Source: Alcaligenes endophyticus (GTDB taxonomy: Bacteria > Pseudomonadota > Gammaproteobacteria > Burkholderiales > Burkholderiaceae_B). From it: 64,000 nt of DNA. A program made the position numbers and the translations under genes. The stretch is taken from positions 248,001 to 312,000 of the forward strand of contig NZ_JAPKND010000001.1 in NCBI RefSeq assembly GCF_026344035.1, read 5' to 3'. The notes below the pieces were generated by a model, which worked only from the letters and a program-made list of their open reading frames with translations, searched no databases and had not been told where the DNA came from. The stretch's first letter is position 1, and each line of letters opens with the position of its first letter. This document shows, piece by piece, positions 37,632 to 46,687 of this stretch.

Positions 37632-38228
37632 TTACTCTTCCATGGGAGCCAAATCGGCATCGCCATTCCAGTGATCAGTTTTATCGGCTGTTTTTTCACG
37701 CTCAGCCTTAACCAAATCTACACTCACAGGGTCAACACTATTGTCGCCCAGCTCGGTACGCAGATAGGTAGCCACCGCGGCCAACTCAGCATCGTTAAAC
37801 TTGTCCCGGAACTCAGGCATCACGCCGTTGTATTTATTACCTTTGACAGTAATTTCTCCGCTGATCCCGTGCAGCAATATCTGCACTAACACCTCAGGCT
37901 TGCGCAGCACCCACTCCGAGCCTACCAATGGAGGAAAGACGCCCGGAATACCTGCACCGGTCGCCTGGTGACAGGCAACACATTGAGCCACATATAACTG
38001 ATGGCCATCAATGTCTCCGCCCTCTGTTTCGGGCACCGCAAAGTCTGCTGGTACACGGTGATCACCTACCGTTGCCGCATAACGAAAATGCGTATTAAAA
38101 ATATAAAACGCTCCCCAGCTAAACAGACCTGCAATGATTAACAGCAAGATCCAAGGTACTGGAGCCACATCTTCATGTGGATCCTCGTACTCGCGTTTCT
38201 GGGCTTCGTATTTCCTATTATCAGTCAT
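37632..38228 (-). CDS. membrane-anchored monohaem cytochrome c, ccoP-like
   Basis: 198 residues from the ATG at 38228 (GGAGAATTT upstream). A single transmembrane helix (about 26-45) is followed by one haem site CVACH (83-87) with probable axial Met near 137 in YNGVMPEF. Standard CcoP has two CxxCH motifs and about 300 residues; only one is here. Position after ccoO implies that it is the electron-entry subunit. The acidic C-terminal tail is of unknown use. Confidence 0.88.
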   Translation of the reverse strand: MTDNRKYEAQKREYEDPHEDVAPVPWILLLIIAGLFSWGAFYIFNTHFRYAATVGDHRVPADFAVPETEGGDIDGHQLYVAQCVACHQATGAGIPGVFPPLVGSEWVLRKPEVLVQILLHGISGEITVKGNKYNGVMPEFRDKFNDAELAAVATYLRTELGDNSVDPVSVDLVKAEREKTADKTDHWNGDADLAPMEE

Positions 38229-38282
38229 CAAATTCTCCGCTGCCCCTAAGCAAGGGGCATACTCTCGCGCAACGAGGCGCTC

Positions 38283-38873
38283 TTAGTTAAGAACGCTTTG
38301 AGGGTCTACCGGATAGGTATGATCCAGAGCCAACAGATACGCCACCAGGTCCATCGTTTCAGGCTTAGCCACTACCACTTTACCTTCGGGGGCAAAGTTA
38401 CCAGGTAAGTTAACTACTTTATCGCCTTCTTCAGCCTTGTCTTTAATGTCGAACAAGAACGGATAGGAAGGCATATTGCTGCCTGGAACGTAGGCTCGTG
38501 GCTGATACAAGTGACCCAAGTGCCAGTCCACGCTAGGCTGACGAGCGCCGATGTTGAACAAATCGGGCCCCGTACGCATAGTGCCTAACAAGTGAGGAGT
38601 ATCGTAGTAGTAATCACCCGCTACCGAAGCACGTCCCCAACCACGTTGAAAGTCGGGCGCTTGGCTCTGACTACGTGGCTGTTGCGAGTGGCAGTACACA
38701 CAACCGTTAGAAATATAAACACCACGACCACGCAACTGCTCAGAGGTGTAGGGTTTAAGTCCGGGTGAAGGCTCTACTTTTTCAACCTGAATGTAAGGGA
38801 TGACAACCAATGCTGAAATTGCGAGGGCGATGGTCACCATGGCCCCGCCCAGTAGTTTGTATTCGTTTTCCAT
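38283..38873 (-). CDS. ccoO: cbb3-type cytochrome c oxidase subunit II
   Basis: Membrane-bound monohaem cytochrome c. 196 residues; N-terminal helix (about 10-28), haem site CVYCH (58-62) in GCVYCHSQQPRSQ, then RTGPDLFNIG and axial Met134 in GSNMPSYPFLF, all typical for CcoO. 18 bp after ccoN on the same strand. Confidence 0.95.
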   Translation of the reverse strand: MENEYKLLGGAMVTIALAISALVVIPYIQVEKVEPSPGLKPYTSEQLRGRGVYISNGCVYCHSQQPRSQSQAPDFQRGWGRASVAGDYYYDTPHLLGTMRTGPDLFNIGARQPSVDWHLGHLYQPRAYVPGSNMPSYPFLFDIKDKAEEGDKVVNLPGNFAPEGKVVVAKPETMDLVAYLLALDHTYPVDPQSVLN

Positions 38874-38891
38874 AACTGTATCAGATCTCCA

Positions 38892-40538
38892 CTATTTGCT
38901 TGCTACTGCAGGCTGATGAAACAGCGCAGGACCCACGCGACGGCTACCATAACGTAAAGCCATAGCGACGAAGTGGAAAGCAAAAACCAAGTGGCCTAAG
39001 GTCATTAAACCACCACCGATAGAACGCGACTGCAAGTAAGGCATCGTCACGGTCACCGAATCCATAAAGCTTTTAGCTGCATCCAACATGTACATACCTT
39101 GCAACCAACCGCCTATGCTCAAACCCACCGCATAAATGGTAAATCCGATTGCCACTAGCCAGAAATGCAAGGAGATCAGTTTGGGGAAAGGCCACTCCCA
39201 CGACATCACGCGCGGCATGATGTAGTAGATAGCGCCAAACATAACAATGGTAAAGAAGCCGTACAAACCAATGTGGGCGTGTGCCACCGTAAAGTGTGTG
39301 AAGTGCGTAATAGTATTGATAGAACGCAATGCTTCAAAGGAGCCTTGAATGGAACTGATGGTATACATGAAGCCACCCAGTACGATGAAACGCAAGGTTG
39401 GGGAGTAAACCAATGTACGGAAATGGCCCTTCATGGTGAACTGCAGGTTGATCGTAAAGGCCAACACAGGAATGATCATCATCATGCTCTGAACGATGGA
39501 CAAGGTCACCATCCAGCCTGGCACCGGCCCACCAATCAAGTGGTGACCCCCTACCTGCCCATAAAAGAACGCCAGCCCCCAAAAACCAATCAAAGACAGG
39601 TTATAAGAGCTAATTGGACGACCAATAATTTTGGGCATGAAGTAATACACCGAGGCCAAAGCCATAGGGGTATAGAACAAGCCTAATACGTTGTGTCCAA
39701 ACCACCAGTTCATGGTTGCTTGCTCAACACCAATGTGCACCGAAGGCAAATTCCCAACCAAGAATAAAATCGGGAACCAGAATAAGGCAGCGCCCATGTA
39801 CCAAACAGACACATATAGATGGTGTGCCTTACGGTTTTGCAGCGTGAACACTAAAGGAAATGCCAACAAGGCTCCGCCGATAACGAGCAAAATATCAATC
39901 TGCCAGGGTATCTCCAGCCACTCCATACCATCGTTAACGCCTACAGCGATACTGGTCAAACCAGCCACAAGACCGATATTCCAGAGCACGCCCCCTGCAA
40001 TCGCATATCGAGCGCCCATAAGCGGAGTTTTTAGCAGACGAGGCAGCATCCACATGGCGACGCCGAACGCAGCCATAGGAGCCCAACCGTATGCGACCCC
40101 GTTCAAATGCAGAGTTCGCATACGTCCAAAGGTCATCCATGCATGCTGTGCCAGGAAGTCGGGTTCGTGCAGTTTAATAGAGCTGATCAAACCGGCTGTA
40201 GAAGCCACGATCAACCATATCACCGAACAGGCCAAGAACATGAACGCGACATAAGCAGACGATCTGTCCGCCTCAATGCGTTCCACCAACTCGGAGTCGA
40301 GTGCTTGCTGCACTGATGCAGAGCGTTGAGCGGGTTCTCCCATTTCCTGCTGCAAAGCCTGATGTTGTTCAGGAGTTGCAGAGGGGTCGTCAACACGCCC
40401 CACCTCGCCAGTGGAGAATATTTCACGTGCTGCGGCTGGGTTAGGGTCGAAAAAATTTCGACGCAATGACCAGATGAAGACAAATAGTCCGGTAACGGAC
40501 AAAACAAAAGCGAGAAGCAGTATTGAAACGGTATTCAC
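38892..40538 (-). CDS. ccoN: cbb3-type cytochrome c oxidase subunit I with extra N-terminal helix
   Basis: Haem b/b3-CuB subunit that reduces O2. From the GTG at 40538 it has 548 residues, longer than the usual 470-480 of CcoN. Haem-copper histidines are all present: His144 (RTLHLNG), His282 (WWFGHNVLG), His332-333 (GGHHLIGG), His420 and 422 (VAHAHIG). The first 35 residues form a helix followed by SLRRNFFD, resembling CcoS, then a 50-residue polar linker. The frame is open to 40688, but that extension would contain a strong terminator, so I reject it. Ribosome site weak. Confidence 0.9.
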   Translation of the reverse strand: MNTVSILLLAFVLSVTGLFVFIWSLRRNFFDPNPAAAREIFSTGEVGRVDDPSATPEQHQALQQEMGEPAQRSASVQQALDSELVERIEADRSSAYVAFMFLACSVIWLIVASTAGLISSIKLHEPDFLAQHAWMTFGRMRTLHLNGVAYGWAPMAAFGVAMWMLPRLLKTPLMGARYAIAGGVLWNIGLVAGLTSIAVGVNDGMEWLEIPWQIDILLVIGGALLAFPLVFTLQNRKAHHLYVSVWYMGAALFWFPILFLVGNLPSVHIGVEQATMNWWFGHNVLGLFYTPMALASVYYFMPKIIGRPISSYNLSLIGFWGLAFFYGQVGGHHLIGGPVPGWMVTLSIVQSMMMIIPVLAFTINLQFTMKGHFRTLVYSPTLRFIVLGGFMYTISSIQGSFEALRSINTITHFTHFTVAHAHIGLYGFFTIVMFGAIYYIMPRVMSWEWPFPKLISLHFWLVAIGFTIYAVGLSIGGWLQGMYMLDAAKSFMDSVTVTMPYLQSRSIGGGLMTLGHLVFAFHFVAMALRYGSRRVGPALFHQPAVASK

Positions 40539-40611
40539 AATGATCCAGGCCTGGTTAAGAGTAGGCTGCGAACAGCTCACGACGCTTTGCAGATCGAAAA
40601 AGAGCGGACAC

Positions 40612-40640
40612 AAAAAAATCACGATCCGATGTGATCGTGA
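40612..40640 (-). terminator. intrinsic terminator in the ccoN leader
   Basis: On the minus strand TCACGATC and GATCGTGA pair (8 bp, 6-base loop) and run into seven T residues. It points towards ccoN and lies 73 bases before the GTG start, so it either ends a short upstream RNA or works as an attenuator of the oxidase operon. Confidence 0.85.
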
Positions 40641-40651
40641 GAGCCGCCATC

Positions 40652-40699
40652 TTAAAACATCCACAATGCCTTGCCCGACAAAGCCCACACTAACAACAT
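40652..40699 (-). CDS. possible 15-residue leader peptide before ccoN
   Basis: ATG to TAA on the minus strand, reading MLLVWALSGKALWMF, with the stop 11 bases before the terminator stem. Two Trp and four Leu among 15 residues and the position recall attenuation leaders. No Shine-Dalgarno is visible and chance ORFs of this size are common, so support is weak. Confidence 0.2.
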   Translation of the reverse strand: MLLVWALSGKALWMF

Positions 40700-40962
40700 G
40701 GTTTATTGAGCAAGAACAAATACAAATATAAAATTATCTGCTATAGCAGCTTGAGTAATTATAGACCCCAGATTGCCCTAGATATAGGGTTTGTTACGAT
40801 TTGCTCAATCTATGCAAACAAGCCGCCGTGGGAATGTATTCAGAAACCGACATTACTCTTGATGTAAGCCAAGCCGGTTCAGCATGCCTAAGCTCGAATA
40901 GGGAAATATGCGCCATTAGCCGCCGGCTGCCGTACAATTTACCCTCCCTACAAAGATAATGA

Positions 40963-40980
40963 GCCACCTTCGTAGGTGGC
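40963..40980 (+). promoter_or_regulatory. hairpin in the osmC 5' leader
   Basis: Perfect 7 bp stem GCCACCT / AGGTGGC with loop TCGT, 26 bases before the osmC ATG. No T run follows, so it is not an intrinsic terminator; it might protect or regulate the osmC-thyA-folA mRNA. Confidence 0.35.
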
Positions 40981-41006
40981 GCCATAGTAAAGACAAGGAC
41001 ATTCAA

Positions 41007-41429
41007 ATGGAATGCACAATCGACTGGGGCGGCCCCGAAGGCATGCTATTTGTAGCGCGTACTGGCAGCGGTCATGTCGTGGCCATGGACGGCGCTCCCG
41101 AGGGCGGCGGCCATAATCTTGCGCCTCGCCCAATGGAAATGTTGCTGCTTGGCACGGGAGGCTGCGCTGCCTACGATGTCGTCTTGATACTGAAACGTGG
41201 ACGACACGATGTTCAGGACTGCCAAATACAAATGAAAGCAGAGCGTGCCGCCACAGACCCGAAAGTATTTACCCAGCTTCACTTTCACTTTGTGGTAACA
41301 GGCAAAAACCTGCCTAAAGCTGCCGTTGAACGCGCGATCAAACTTTCACACGAAAAATACTGTTCAGCCAGTGCTATGCTGGCCCACACTGCCACCATCA
41401 CGCATTCATTTGAAGTACAGGAAGCCTAA
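41007..41429 (+). CDS. OsmC-family peroxiredoxin-like protein
   Basis: 140 residues from the ATG at 41007 (AAGGA eight bases upstream); the frame is open back to 40959 but runs through a hairpin. OsmC/Ohr proteins reduce organic hydroperoxides with two cysteines; here they are in [11 protein letters not shown] and [10 protein letters not shown], both conserved. The protein is the YhfA-like subtype. The stop overlaps the thyA ATG (TAATG), tying it to the thyA-folA operon. Confidence 0.9.
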   Translation: MECTIDWGGPEGMLFVARTGSGHVVAMDGAPEGGGHNLAPRPMEMLLLGTGGCAAYDVVLILKRGRHDVQDCQIQMKAERAATDPKVFTQLHFHFVVTGKNLPKAAVERAIKLSHEKYCSASAMLAHTATITHSFEVQEA

Positions 41430-42229
41430 TGAGTTCTTTCCCCTACGAAGCTTTGATGCGCGAAGTCTACACCCACGGGGTCAACAAAACTGACCGCACA
41501 GGCACGGGTACGCGCTCGATTTTCGGACATCAAATGCGCTTTGACCTTAGCCAGGGCTTCCCCTTAATCACCACCAAAAAACTACATACTCGCAGCATTT
41601 TTATTGAACTGCTCTGGTTCCTACGAGGCGAGTCGAATGTACGTTGGCTGCAAGAGCGCGGTGTGAGCATTTGGGATGAATGGGCCGACGACAACGGTGA
41701 ACTAGGCCCCGTATACGGCGTACAATGGCGCTCTTGGCCGACTCCAGACGGTCAGCACATAGACCAAATCTCTCAACTGATGGAGCAAATTCGTCAGCAG
41801 CCTGACTCACGGCGTTTGTTGGTATCTGCGTGGAACGTCGCTGAGGTCAAGAGTATGGCTTTACCCCCTTGTCATGCCTTATTTCAATTTTATGTGGCCC
41901 AAGGAAAGCTATCTTGCCAGTTGTATCAACGTAGCGCCGATATTTTTTTAGGCGTGCCGTTTAATATTGCCAGTTACGCATTGTTAACCCATATGGTGGC
42001 ACAACAATGCGACCTAGAAGTCGGCGACTTTATCTGGACAGGCGGTGACTGTCATCTCTACAGTAACCACTTCGAACAAGTGCAAACCCAGTTAGCCCGC
42101 GAGCCGCGTCCCTATCCGAAGCTACTCATCAAACGCAAGCCTGCCTCCGTGTTCGAGTATGAGCTCGAGGATTTTGAAATCATCAATTACGACCCACACC
42201 CTCACATTAAAGCTCCTGTCGCCGTATGA
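41429..42229 (+). CDS. thyA: thymidylate synthase
   Basis: Methylates dUMP to dTMP using methylene-tetrahydrofolate. 266 residues, as in E. coli ThyA (264). Nucleophile Cys148 in [12 protein letters not shown], phosphate-binding Arg in [11 protein letters not shown], and cofactor region [21 protein letters not shown]. Overlaps osmC by one base and folA by four (ATGA), so the three are translationally coupled. Confidence 0.98.
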   Translation: MSSFPYEALMREVYTHGVNKTDRTGTGTRSIFGHQMRFDLSQGFPLITTKKLHTRSIFIELLWFLRGESNVRWLQERGVSIWDEWADDNGELGPVYGVQWRSWPTPDGQHIDQISQLMEQIRQQPDSRRLLVSAWNVAEVKSMALPPCHALFQFYVAQGKLSCQLYQRSADIFLGVPFNIASYALLTHMVAQQCDLEVGDFIWTGGDCHLYSNHFEQVQTQLAREPRPYPKLLIKRKPASVFEYELEDFEIINYDPHPHIKAPVAV

Positions 42230-42714
42230 CCACTCCTCGTATTCGTCTTGTTGTCGCCTATACCAAAAATCGTTGCATAGGAAAAGACCAAGACATGCCA
42301 TGGCATCTTCCTAACGATCTGCAGCACTTTAAGCAGGTCACGATGGGTTTGCCTATTATTATGGGCCGTAAAACATGGGAAACTCTAGGACGACCCTTAC
42401 CGGGGCGGCCTAATTTGGTGGTTAGTCGTCAAACTAGCTATAACGCTCCAGGCGCTCACGTTTACGCTAGCCTAGAAGAAGCTATCGCGGCCTGCCAGGA
42501 CGAGGTAGACATCTGCGTTATTGGCGGCGAACAACTCTTCCGACTTGCCCTACCCTTGGCAAAGGATCTGTATGCGACAGAAATCCATGCGCATATCGAG
42601 GGTGATACTTTTTTCCCCGAGTTAAATGCCAGCGAGTGGCAAGAGATCAGGCGTGAAGCGCAGGCGGAAGAAAATGGGCTTACCTACGACTTCGTGCTGT
42701 ATCAACGCCTCTAG
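42226..42714 (+). CDS. folA: dihydrofolate reductase
   Basis: Regenerates tetrahydrofolate consumed by ThyA. 162 residues. [19 protein letters not shown] with the catalytic acid of the WxLPxD region, [21 protein letters not shown], and VCIGGEQLF-like [15 protein letters not shown] are all present. Begins inside the thyA stop (ATGA). Faces gcvH, with a symmetric hairpin between. Confidence 0.97.
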   Translation: MTTPRIRLVVAYTKNRCIGKDQDMPWHLPNDLQHFKQVTMGLPIIMGRKTWETLGRPLPGRPNLVVSRQTSYNAPGAHVYASLEEAIAACQDEVDICVIGGEQLFRLALPLAKDLYATEIHAHIEGDTFFPELNASEWQEIRREAQAEENGLTYDFVLYQRL

Positions 42715-42738
42715 GCAGTATAAGCAGCCTTACCGCCA

Positions 42739-42762
42739 CAAGCCCCTTGGTTTAGGGGCTTG
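42739..42762. terminator. hairpin between convergent folA and gcvH
   Basis: CAAGCCCCT and AGGGGCTTG form a perfect 9 bp stem with a 6-base loop in the 59 bp gap. No T run follows on either strand; it probably serves both genes as a weak terminator or 3' end protector. Confidence 0.55.
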
Positions 42763-42773
42763 ATGGTTGAGAT

Positions 42774-43148
42774 CTAGTCTAGCTGTGCGGCGTAATCCTG
42801 ACCGCTCAGTAGGTGCTCAAAGTCAGCGGCATTATCCGGTTTGAGTTTGAAAATCCATGTTTCATACGGTACCTCATTGAGCATGTCTGGTCCGTCTTCT
42901 AACTTGGTGTTGAACTCGACCAATTGTCCCGCAACGGGCGCATAAATATCTGAGGCGGCCTTCACCGACTCAACCACACCTGCCGTATCGCCTGCGGCGA
43001 GCTGGCTACCCACTGTAAACTCGCCTACAAACACGAGATCACCCAGTTGATCCTGAGCAAAATCCGTAATTCCCACCACTAGTAAGTCACCCTCTTTCTT
43101 CACCCACTCATGAGTAGCGAGATACTTTCTATCGTCTGGTAATTGCAT
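42774..43148 (-). CDS. gcvH: glycine cleavage system H protein
   Basis: Lipoyl carrier between GcvP, GcvT and Lpd. 124 residues from the ATG at 43148 (GGGGGG just upstream); the frame runs back to 43226 but overlaps the previous gene. Lipoylation site Lys63 in [13 protein letters not shown], and the typical [17 protein letters not shown]. No gcvT or gcvP is adjacent, and no glycine riboswitch is visible, so the H protein stands alone at the end of the dcd-decarboxylase-flavoprotein gene run. Confidence 0.95.
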   Translation of the reverse strand: MQLPDDRKYLATHEWVKKEGDLLVVGITDFAQDQLGDLVFVGEFTVGSQLAAGDTAGVVESVKAASDIYAPVAGQLVEFNTKLEDGPDMLNEVPYETWIFKLKPDNAADFEHLLSGQDYAAQLD

Positions 43149-43174
43149 AAGCCCCCCAAAAAATAACAATAAAA

Positions 43175-44395
43175 CTAGGCTGTGCGTAGCGCGCGAGCAC
43201 AAGCAGCCGCTGAGGCCCAGGCCCACTGAAAGTTATACCCTCCCAGCCAACCTGTGATATCCACAGCTTCGCCAATAAAGTACAAACCAGGCACCTTTTT
43301 GGTTTCCATGCTTTTTTGATTTAACTCACGGGTATCGACTCCTCCCCGCATCACCTCTGCCTTTTTATAGCCTGCTGTGCCGCTGGGGGAAAGTTCCCAA
43401 GCATGAATCACCTGCCCTACCTGCCGTATCAGCTTATCAGGCATGTCAGCTAAACGCTGTTGCCCTATCTCAGGGGGTAAGACCTGTGCCTCATGCAACC
43501 ACTGCTCCACCAACCGTCTGGGCCATAAGGTGGCTAAAACGTTTACTAACAACTGTTTATTGCCCGGCTTCAGAGTCAACAGTTGTTCTGCGATGTCTTG
43601 GCCTGGTGCTAGGTTAAGCCGGATGGGAGTACCCGGTGTCCAATAGCTAGAGATTTGCAAAATCCCCGGTCCAGATAACCCTCTATGGGTAAAAAGCAAA
43701 TCTTCAAGGAACGCCTGATGATTTTTTTTATTCTCACCCGTACTCACTTCAACTTCTAAAGCAAGGCCGCTTAACGCTGAGAAAGGTCGCCATTGCTGGG
43801 CATCAAAAGTAAGTGGCACCAAAGCCGGCCTAGGCTCGATAACTTTCAACCCAAATTGACGCGCAATGCGTAGCGAGAAATCGGTAGATCCGAGTTGCGG
43901 TATCGCCATACCGCCGGTTGCCATCACAAGTTGCATAGCGGATAGTGTGCCCTGAGACGTATGCAACAAAAAGCCGTTATCTATATGCTCTATCGTTTCT
44001 ACACGACAAGGCATACGCCAAGAGACCTGACCTTTCACACACTCTTGCCGCAGCAACTGAATAATAGACTCGCTTGAGTCATCGCAAAACAATTGCCCTT
44101 TATGCTTCTCGTGGTACCCAATGCGGTAGGAGCGCACCAGTTCTAAGAAGTCGTTAGGTGTATAAGCGGTTAAAGCAGAGCGACAAAAATGCGGGTTTTC
44201 CGACACAAAGTTAGCCGGAGAGGTATGAATGTTAGTGAAATTACAACGCCCGCCCCCGGAGATACGTATCTTTTCGCCCAGCTTTTCCGCATGGTCTATC
44301 AACACCACTCGCAGGCCCCGCTGCCCTGCAATACTAGCAGCCAGCATGCCGGCTGCCCCCGCGCCTAAAATGGCGACATCAAACACTGGATTCAC
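43175..44395 (-). CDS. HI0933/YhiN-family FAD-dependent oxidoreductase
   Basis: 406 residues. The N-terminal FAD site is [19 protein letters not shown], and [14 protein letters not shown] is the hallmark of the HI0933 family. The C-terminal [27 protein letters not shown]-like end completes the FAD site. The physiological reaction is not known. The ATG overlaps the decarboxylase stop by 4 bp, and gcvH begins 26 bp downstream. Confidence 0.9.
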   Translation of the reverse strand: MNPVFDVAILGAGAAGMLAASIAGQRGLRVVLIDHAEKLGEKIRISGGGRCNFTNIHTSPANFVSENPHFCRSALTAYTPNDFLELVRSYRIGYHEKHKGQLFCDDSSESIIQLLRQECVKGQVSWRMPCRVETIEHIDNGFLLHTSQGTLSAMQLVMATGGMAIPQLGSTDFSLRIARQFGLKVIEPRPALVPLTFDAQQWRPFSALSGLALEVEVSTGENKKNHQAFLEDLLFTHRGLSGPGILQISSYWTPGTPIRLNLAPGQDIAEQLLTLKPGNKQLLVNVLATLWPRRLVEQWLHEAQVLPPEIGQQRLADMPDKLIRQVGQVIHAWELSPSGTAGYKKAEVMRGGVDTRELNQKSMETKKVPGLYFIGEAVDITGWLGGYNFQWAWASAAACARALRTA

Positions 44396-46677
44396 TCTGA
44401 TTGATCCTGCTGAACCTGCTCTTCACGTATGCAATCCACGTAATAGCGTGAGAGACCGTCTGGGCCAATGTCCTGCGCCAAACCATGTACATACGTCTCA
44501 AACCCAGGAAAGCGCGCATTGAACTCGCGTGCAAACTGCAAATACTCGACGATTCGAGAATTAAACCGCTCACCAGGAATCAGCAAAGGAATTCCAGGAG
44601 GATAAGGAGTCAGCAAGACCCCTGTCACGCGCCCTTCTAAGTCATCGATGCCCACCCGCTCAATTTCACGATGAGCCATCTTGGCATACGCATCCGCAGG
44701 CTTCATCGCCGGCACCATGTCGCTGAGATAAACTTCGGTCGTCAAACGCGCCAAATCATATTTTCTGTACGCTTGGTGGATTTGCTGACAAAGGTCGCGT
44801 AGCCCCAACTTATCGTAAGTAGGATGTTTTTTGCAAAAGTCCGGCAATATACGCCACATTGGCTGATTACGATCGTAGTCATCTTTAAACTGCTGTAGCG
44901 CGGTCAGCAAGGTATTCCAACGACCTTTGGTAATGCCGATGGTAAACAAAATAAAAAAGGAATAAAGACCGGTTTTTTCTACCACTACCCCATGCTCTGC
45001 CAGGAACTTAGACACCAACGCGGCAGGGATGCCTTGTTCGGCAAATGTCCCGGAGATATCTAGTCCTGGAGTAATCACCGTGGCCTTAACAGGGTCGAGC
45101 ATATTGAAGCCAGTGGGCAACTTACCAAACCCATGCCACTCTGCTCCCGACTCGAGTATCCAACTTTCCCGACTGCCTATGCCCTCTTCGGGTAATTTGT
45201 CTGGCCCCCAGACACGGAACCACCAGTCGTCTTCACCGTACTCAGTGGCCACCTTACGCATAGCACGACGGAAATCCATCGCCTCACTGATGCTTTCCTC
45301 GACTAAGGCAGTCCCCCCTGGCGGCTCCATCATCGCAGCAGCCACATCACACGACGCAATAATCGCATATTGCGGTGAGGTGGACGTATGCATCAGATAG
45401 GCTTCGTTAAATACATTACGATCTAACTGACGACTTTCTGCATCTTGTACCGTAATCTGCGAAGCTTGAGATAAGCCGGCCAGCATTTTGTGAGTGGAAT
45501 GGGTGGCAAACACCATGGTGTTTTTGCTGCGCGGACGATCAGCGCCAATGGCATGCATATCATGATAAAAGTCATGGAAAGCAGCATGCGGCAACCAGGC
45601 TTCATCAAAGTGCAAGGTATCTATTTCAGAGTCTAGCGACTCTTTAATCATTTCTACGTTGTAAATCACCCCATCGTAGGTACTTTGGGTCAACGTCAAA
45701 ATACGTGGACGCTTATTTTTGACTTTACGGGCAAAGGGGTTGGCCTCAATTTTTTGGCGAATATTCTCTGGGTCAAACTCACTGCGCGGAATCGGGCCGA
45801 TAATCCCCAAGTGATTACGCGTAGGCCGTAAAAAGACAGGGATAGCACCTGTCATGGTAATGGCATGCAAAATAGACTTATGGCAGTTTCGATCCACCAC
45901 CACGATGTCGTTGTTACCTACGTTGGCATGCCAAACAATTTTATTCGATGTAGAGGTGCCGTTAGTGACAAAGAAGCAGTGATCGGCGTGAAAGATGCGT
46001 GCGGCGTTTAGCTCAGACTCAGCGACAGGCCCAGTATGGTCCAATAGCTGCCCTAGCTCATCAACCGCGTTACACACATCGGCGCGCAGCATGTTCTCAC
46101 CAAAAAACTGGTGAAACATTTGCCCTACCGGGCTTTTCAAAAAAGCCACCCCACCTGAATGCCCCGGACAATGCCAAGAATAAGAACCATCGACAGCATA
46201 GTTCACTAAGGCCCGGAAAAAAGGTGGTGCCAAACTATTCAAATAAGACTTAGCTTCCCGGATGATATGACGCGCCACGAACTCAGGCGTATCTTCAAAC
46301 ATATGAATAAAGCCATGCAGTTCACGCAAAATATCGTTGGGAATATGCTGCGAGGTGCGTGTTTCGCCATACAAATAGATGGGGATTTCATCGTTACGAA
46401 AACGCAACTCACCAATGAAGGCACGCAAGTTTTCGATGGCGTGGGCCGTCCCCTCGGGTGAGCCCACGTCAAACTCCTCATCATCTATCGACAAAATAAA
46501 CGCACTGGCTCGGCTTTGCTGTTGAGCAAAAGAACTAAGGTCACCATAACTGGTGACCCCGAGTACTTCTACACCCTCGGCCTCGATAGCCGCTGCTAAA
46601 GCCCTGATACCTAGACCTGAAGCATTCTCAGACCGGTAGTCCTCGTCGATAATGACGATAGGAAATCGAAATTTCAT
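44392..46677 (-). CDS. PLP-dependent Orn/Lys/Arg decarboxylase
   Basis: 761 residues, the size of biodegradative/biosynthetic fold-I decarboxylases (AdiA, CadA/LdcC, SpeC). N-terminal response-regulator-like wing domain (1-130), then the PLP domain with YSWHCPGHSGGVAF, LHFDEAW (Asp358 to the pyridine N) and the Schiff-base Lys397 in ATHSTHKMLAGLSQ, and the C-terminal domain. Lysine versus arginine versus ornithine cannot be told by eye. It sits 10 bp after dcd, the usual betaproteobacterial pairing. Confidence 0.92.
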   Translation of the reverse strand: MKFRFPIVIIDEDYRSENASGLGIRALAAAIEAEGVEVLGVTSYGDLSSFAQQQSRASAFILSIDDEEFDVGSPEGTAHAIENLRAFIGELRFRNDEIPIYLYGETRTSQHIPNDILRELHGFIHMFEDTPEFVARHIIREAKSYLNSLAPPFFRALVNYAVDGSYSWHCPGHSGGVAFLKSPVGQMFHQFFGENMLRADVCNAVDELGQLLDHTGPVAESELNAARIFHADHCFFVTNGTSTSNKIVWHANVGNNDIVVVDRNCHKSILHAITMTGAIPVFLRPTRNHLGIIGPIPRSEFDPENIRQKIEANPFARKVKNKRPRILTLTQSTYDGVIYNVEMIKESLDSEIDTLHFDEAWLPHAAFHDFYHDMHAIGADRPRSKNTMVFATHSTHKMLAGLSQASQITVQDAESRQLDRNVFNEAYLMHTSTSPQYAIIASCDVAAAMMEPPGGTALVEESISEAMDFRRAMRKVATEYGEDDWWFRVWGPDKLPEEGIGSRESWILESGAEWHGFGKLPTGFNMLDPVKATVITPGLDISGTFAEQGIPAALVSKFLAEHGVVVEKTGLYSFFILFTIGITKGRWNTLLTALQQFKDDYDRNQPMWRILPDFCKKHPTYDKLGLRDLCQQIHQAYRKYDLARLTTEVYLSDMVPAMKPADAYAKMAHREIERVGIDDLEGRVTGVLLTPYPPGIPLLIPGERFNSRIVEYLQFAREFNARFPGFETYVHGLAQDIGPDGLSRYYVDCIREEQVQQDQSE

Positions 46678-46687
46678 TCCTGTACTC

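Larger units (their letters stand above)
40539..41006. promoter_or_regulatory. 468 bp divergent region between ccoN and osmC
   Basis: Contains the ccoN leader terminator (40612-40640), a 15-codon minus-strand ORF (40652-40699), and a perfect palindrome CTGCTATAGCAG (40738-40749). A minus-strand TATAAT lies at 40758-40763, with a dyad CCCTA-GATA-TAGGG (40776-40789) in its -35 zone. A plus-strand hairpin (40963-40980) lies before osmC. The stretch 40800-40960 shows nothing I can name. Confidence 0.55.

Noticed and set aside
39165-40254. Two long plus-strand frames (173 and 187 codons) across ccoN
   Set aside because: Antisense to conserved oxidase helices, no ribosome sites and low-complexity His/Asn-rich or basic translations.
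40539-40688. 50-residue upstream extension of ccoN
   Set aside because: It would translate through a strong intrinsic terminator; the GTG at 40538 directly precedes the first natural hydrophobic helix.
40706-40719. FNR/Anr-like box TTGAG-N4-AACAA upstream of ccoN
   Set aside because: It has 8 of 10 consensus bases, but no -10 box lies at the right distance, and it falls inside the transcript expected from TATAAT at 40758-40763.
43149-43174. Glycine riboswitch upstream of gcvH
   Set aside because: The gap is only 26 bp after the flavoprotein stop, with no tandem aptamer-like structure.
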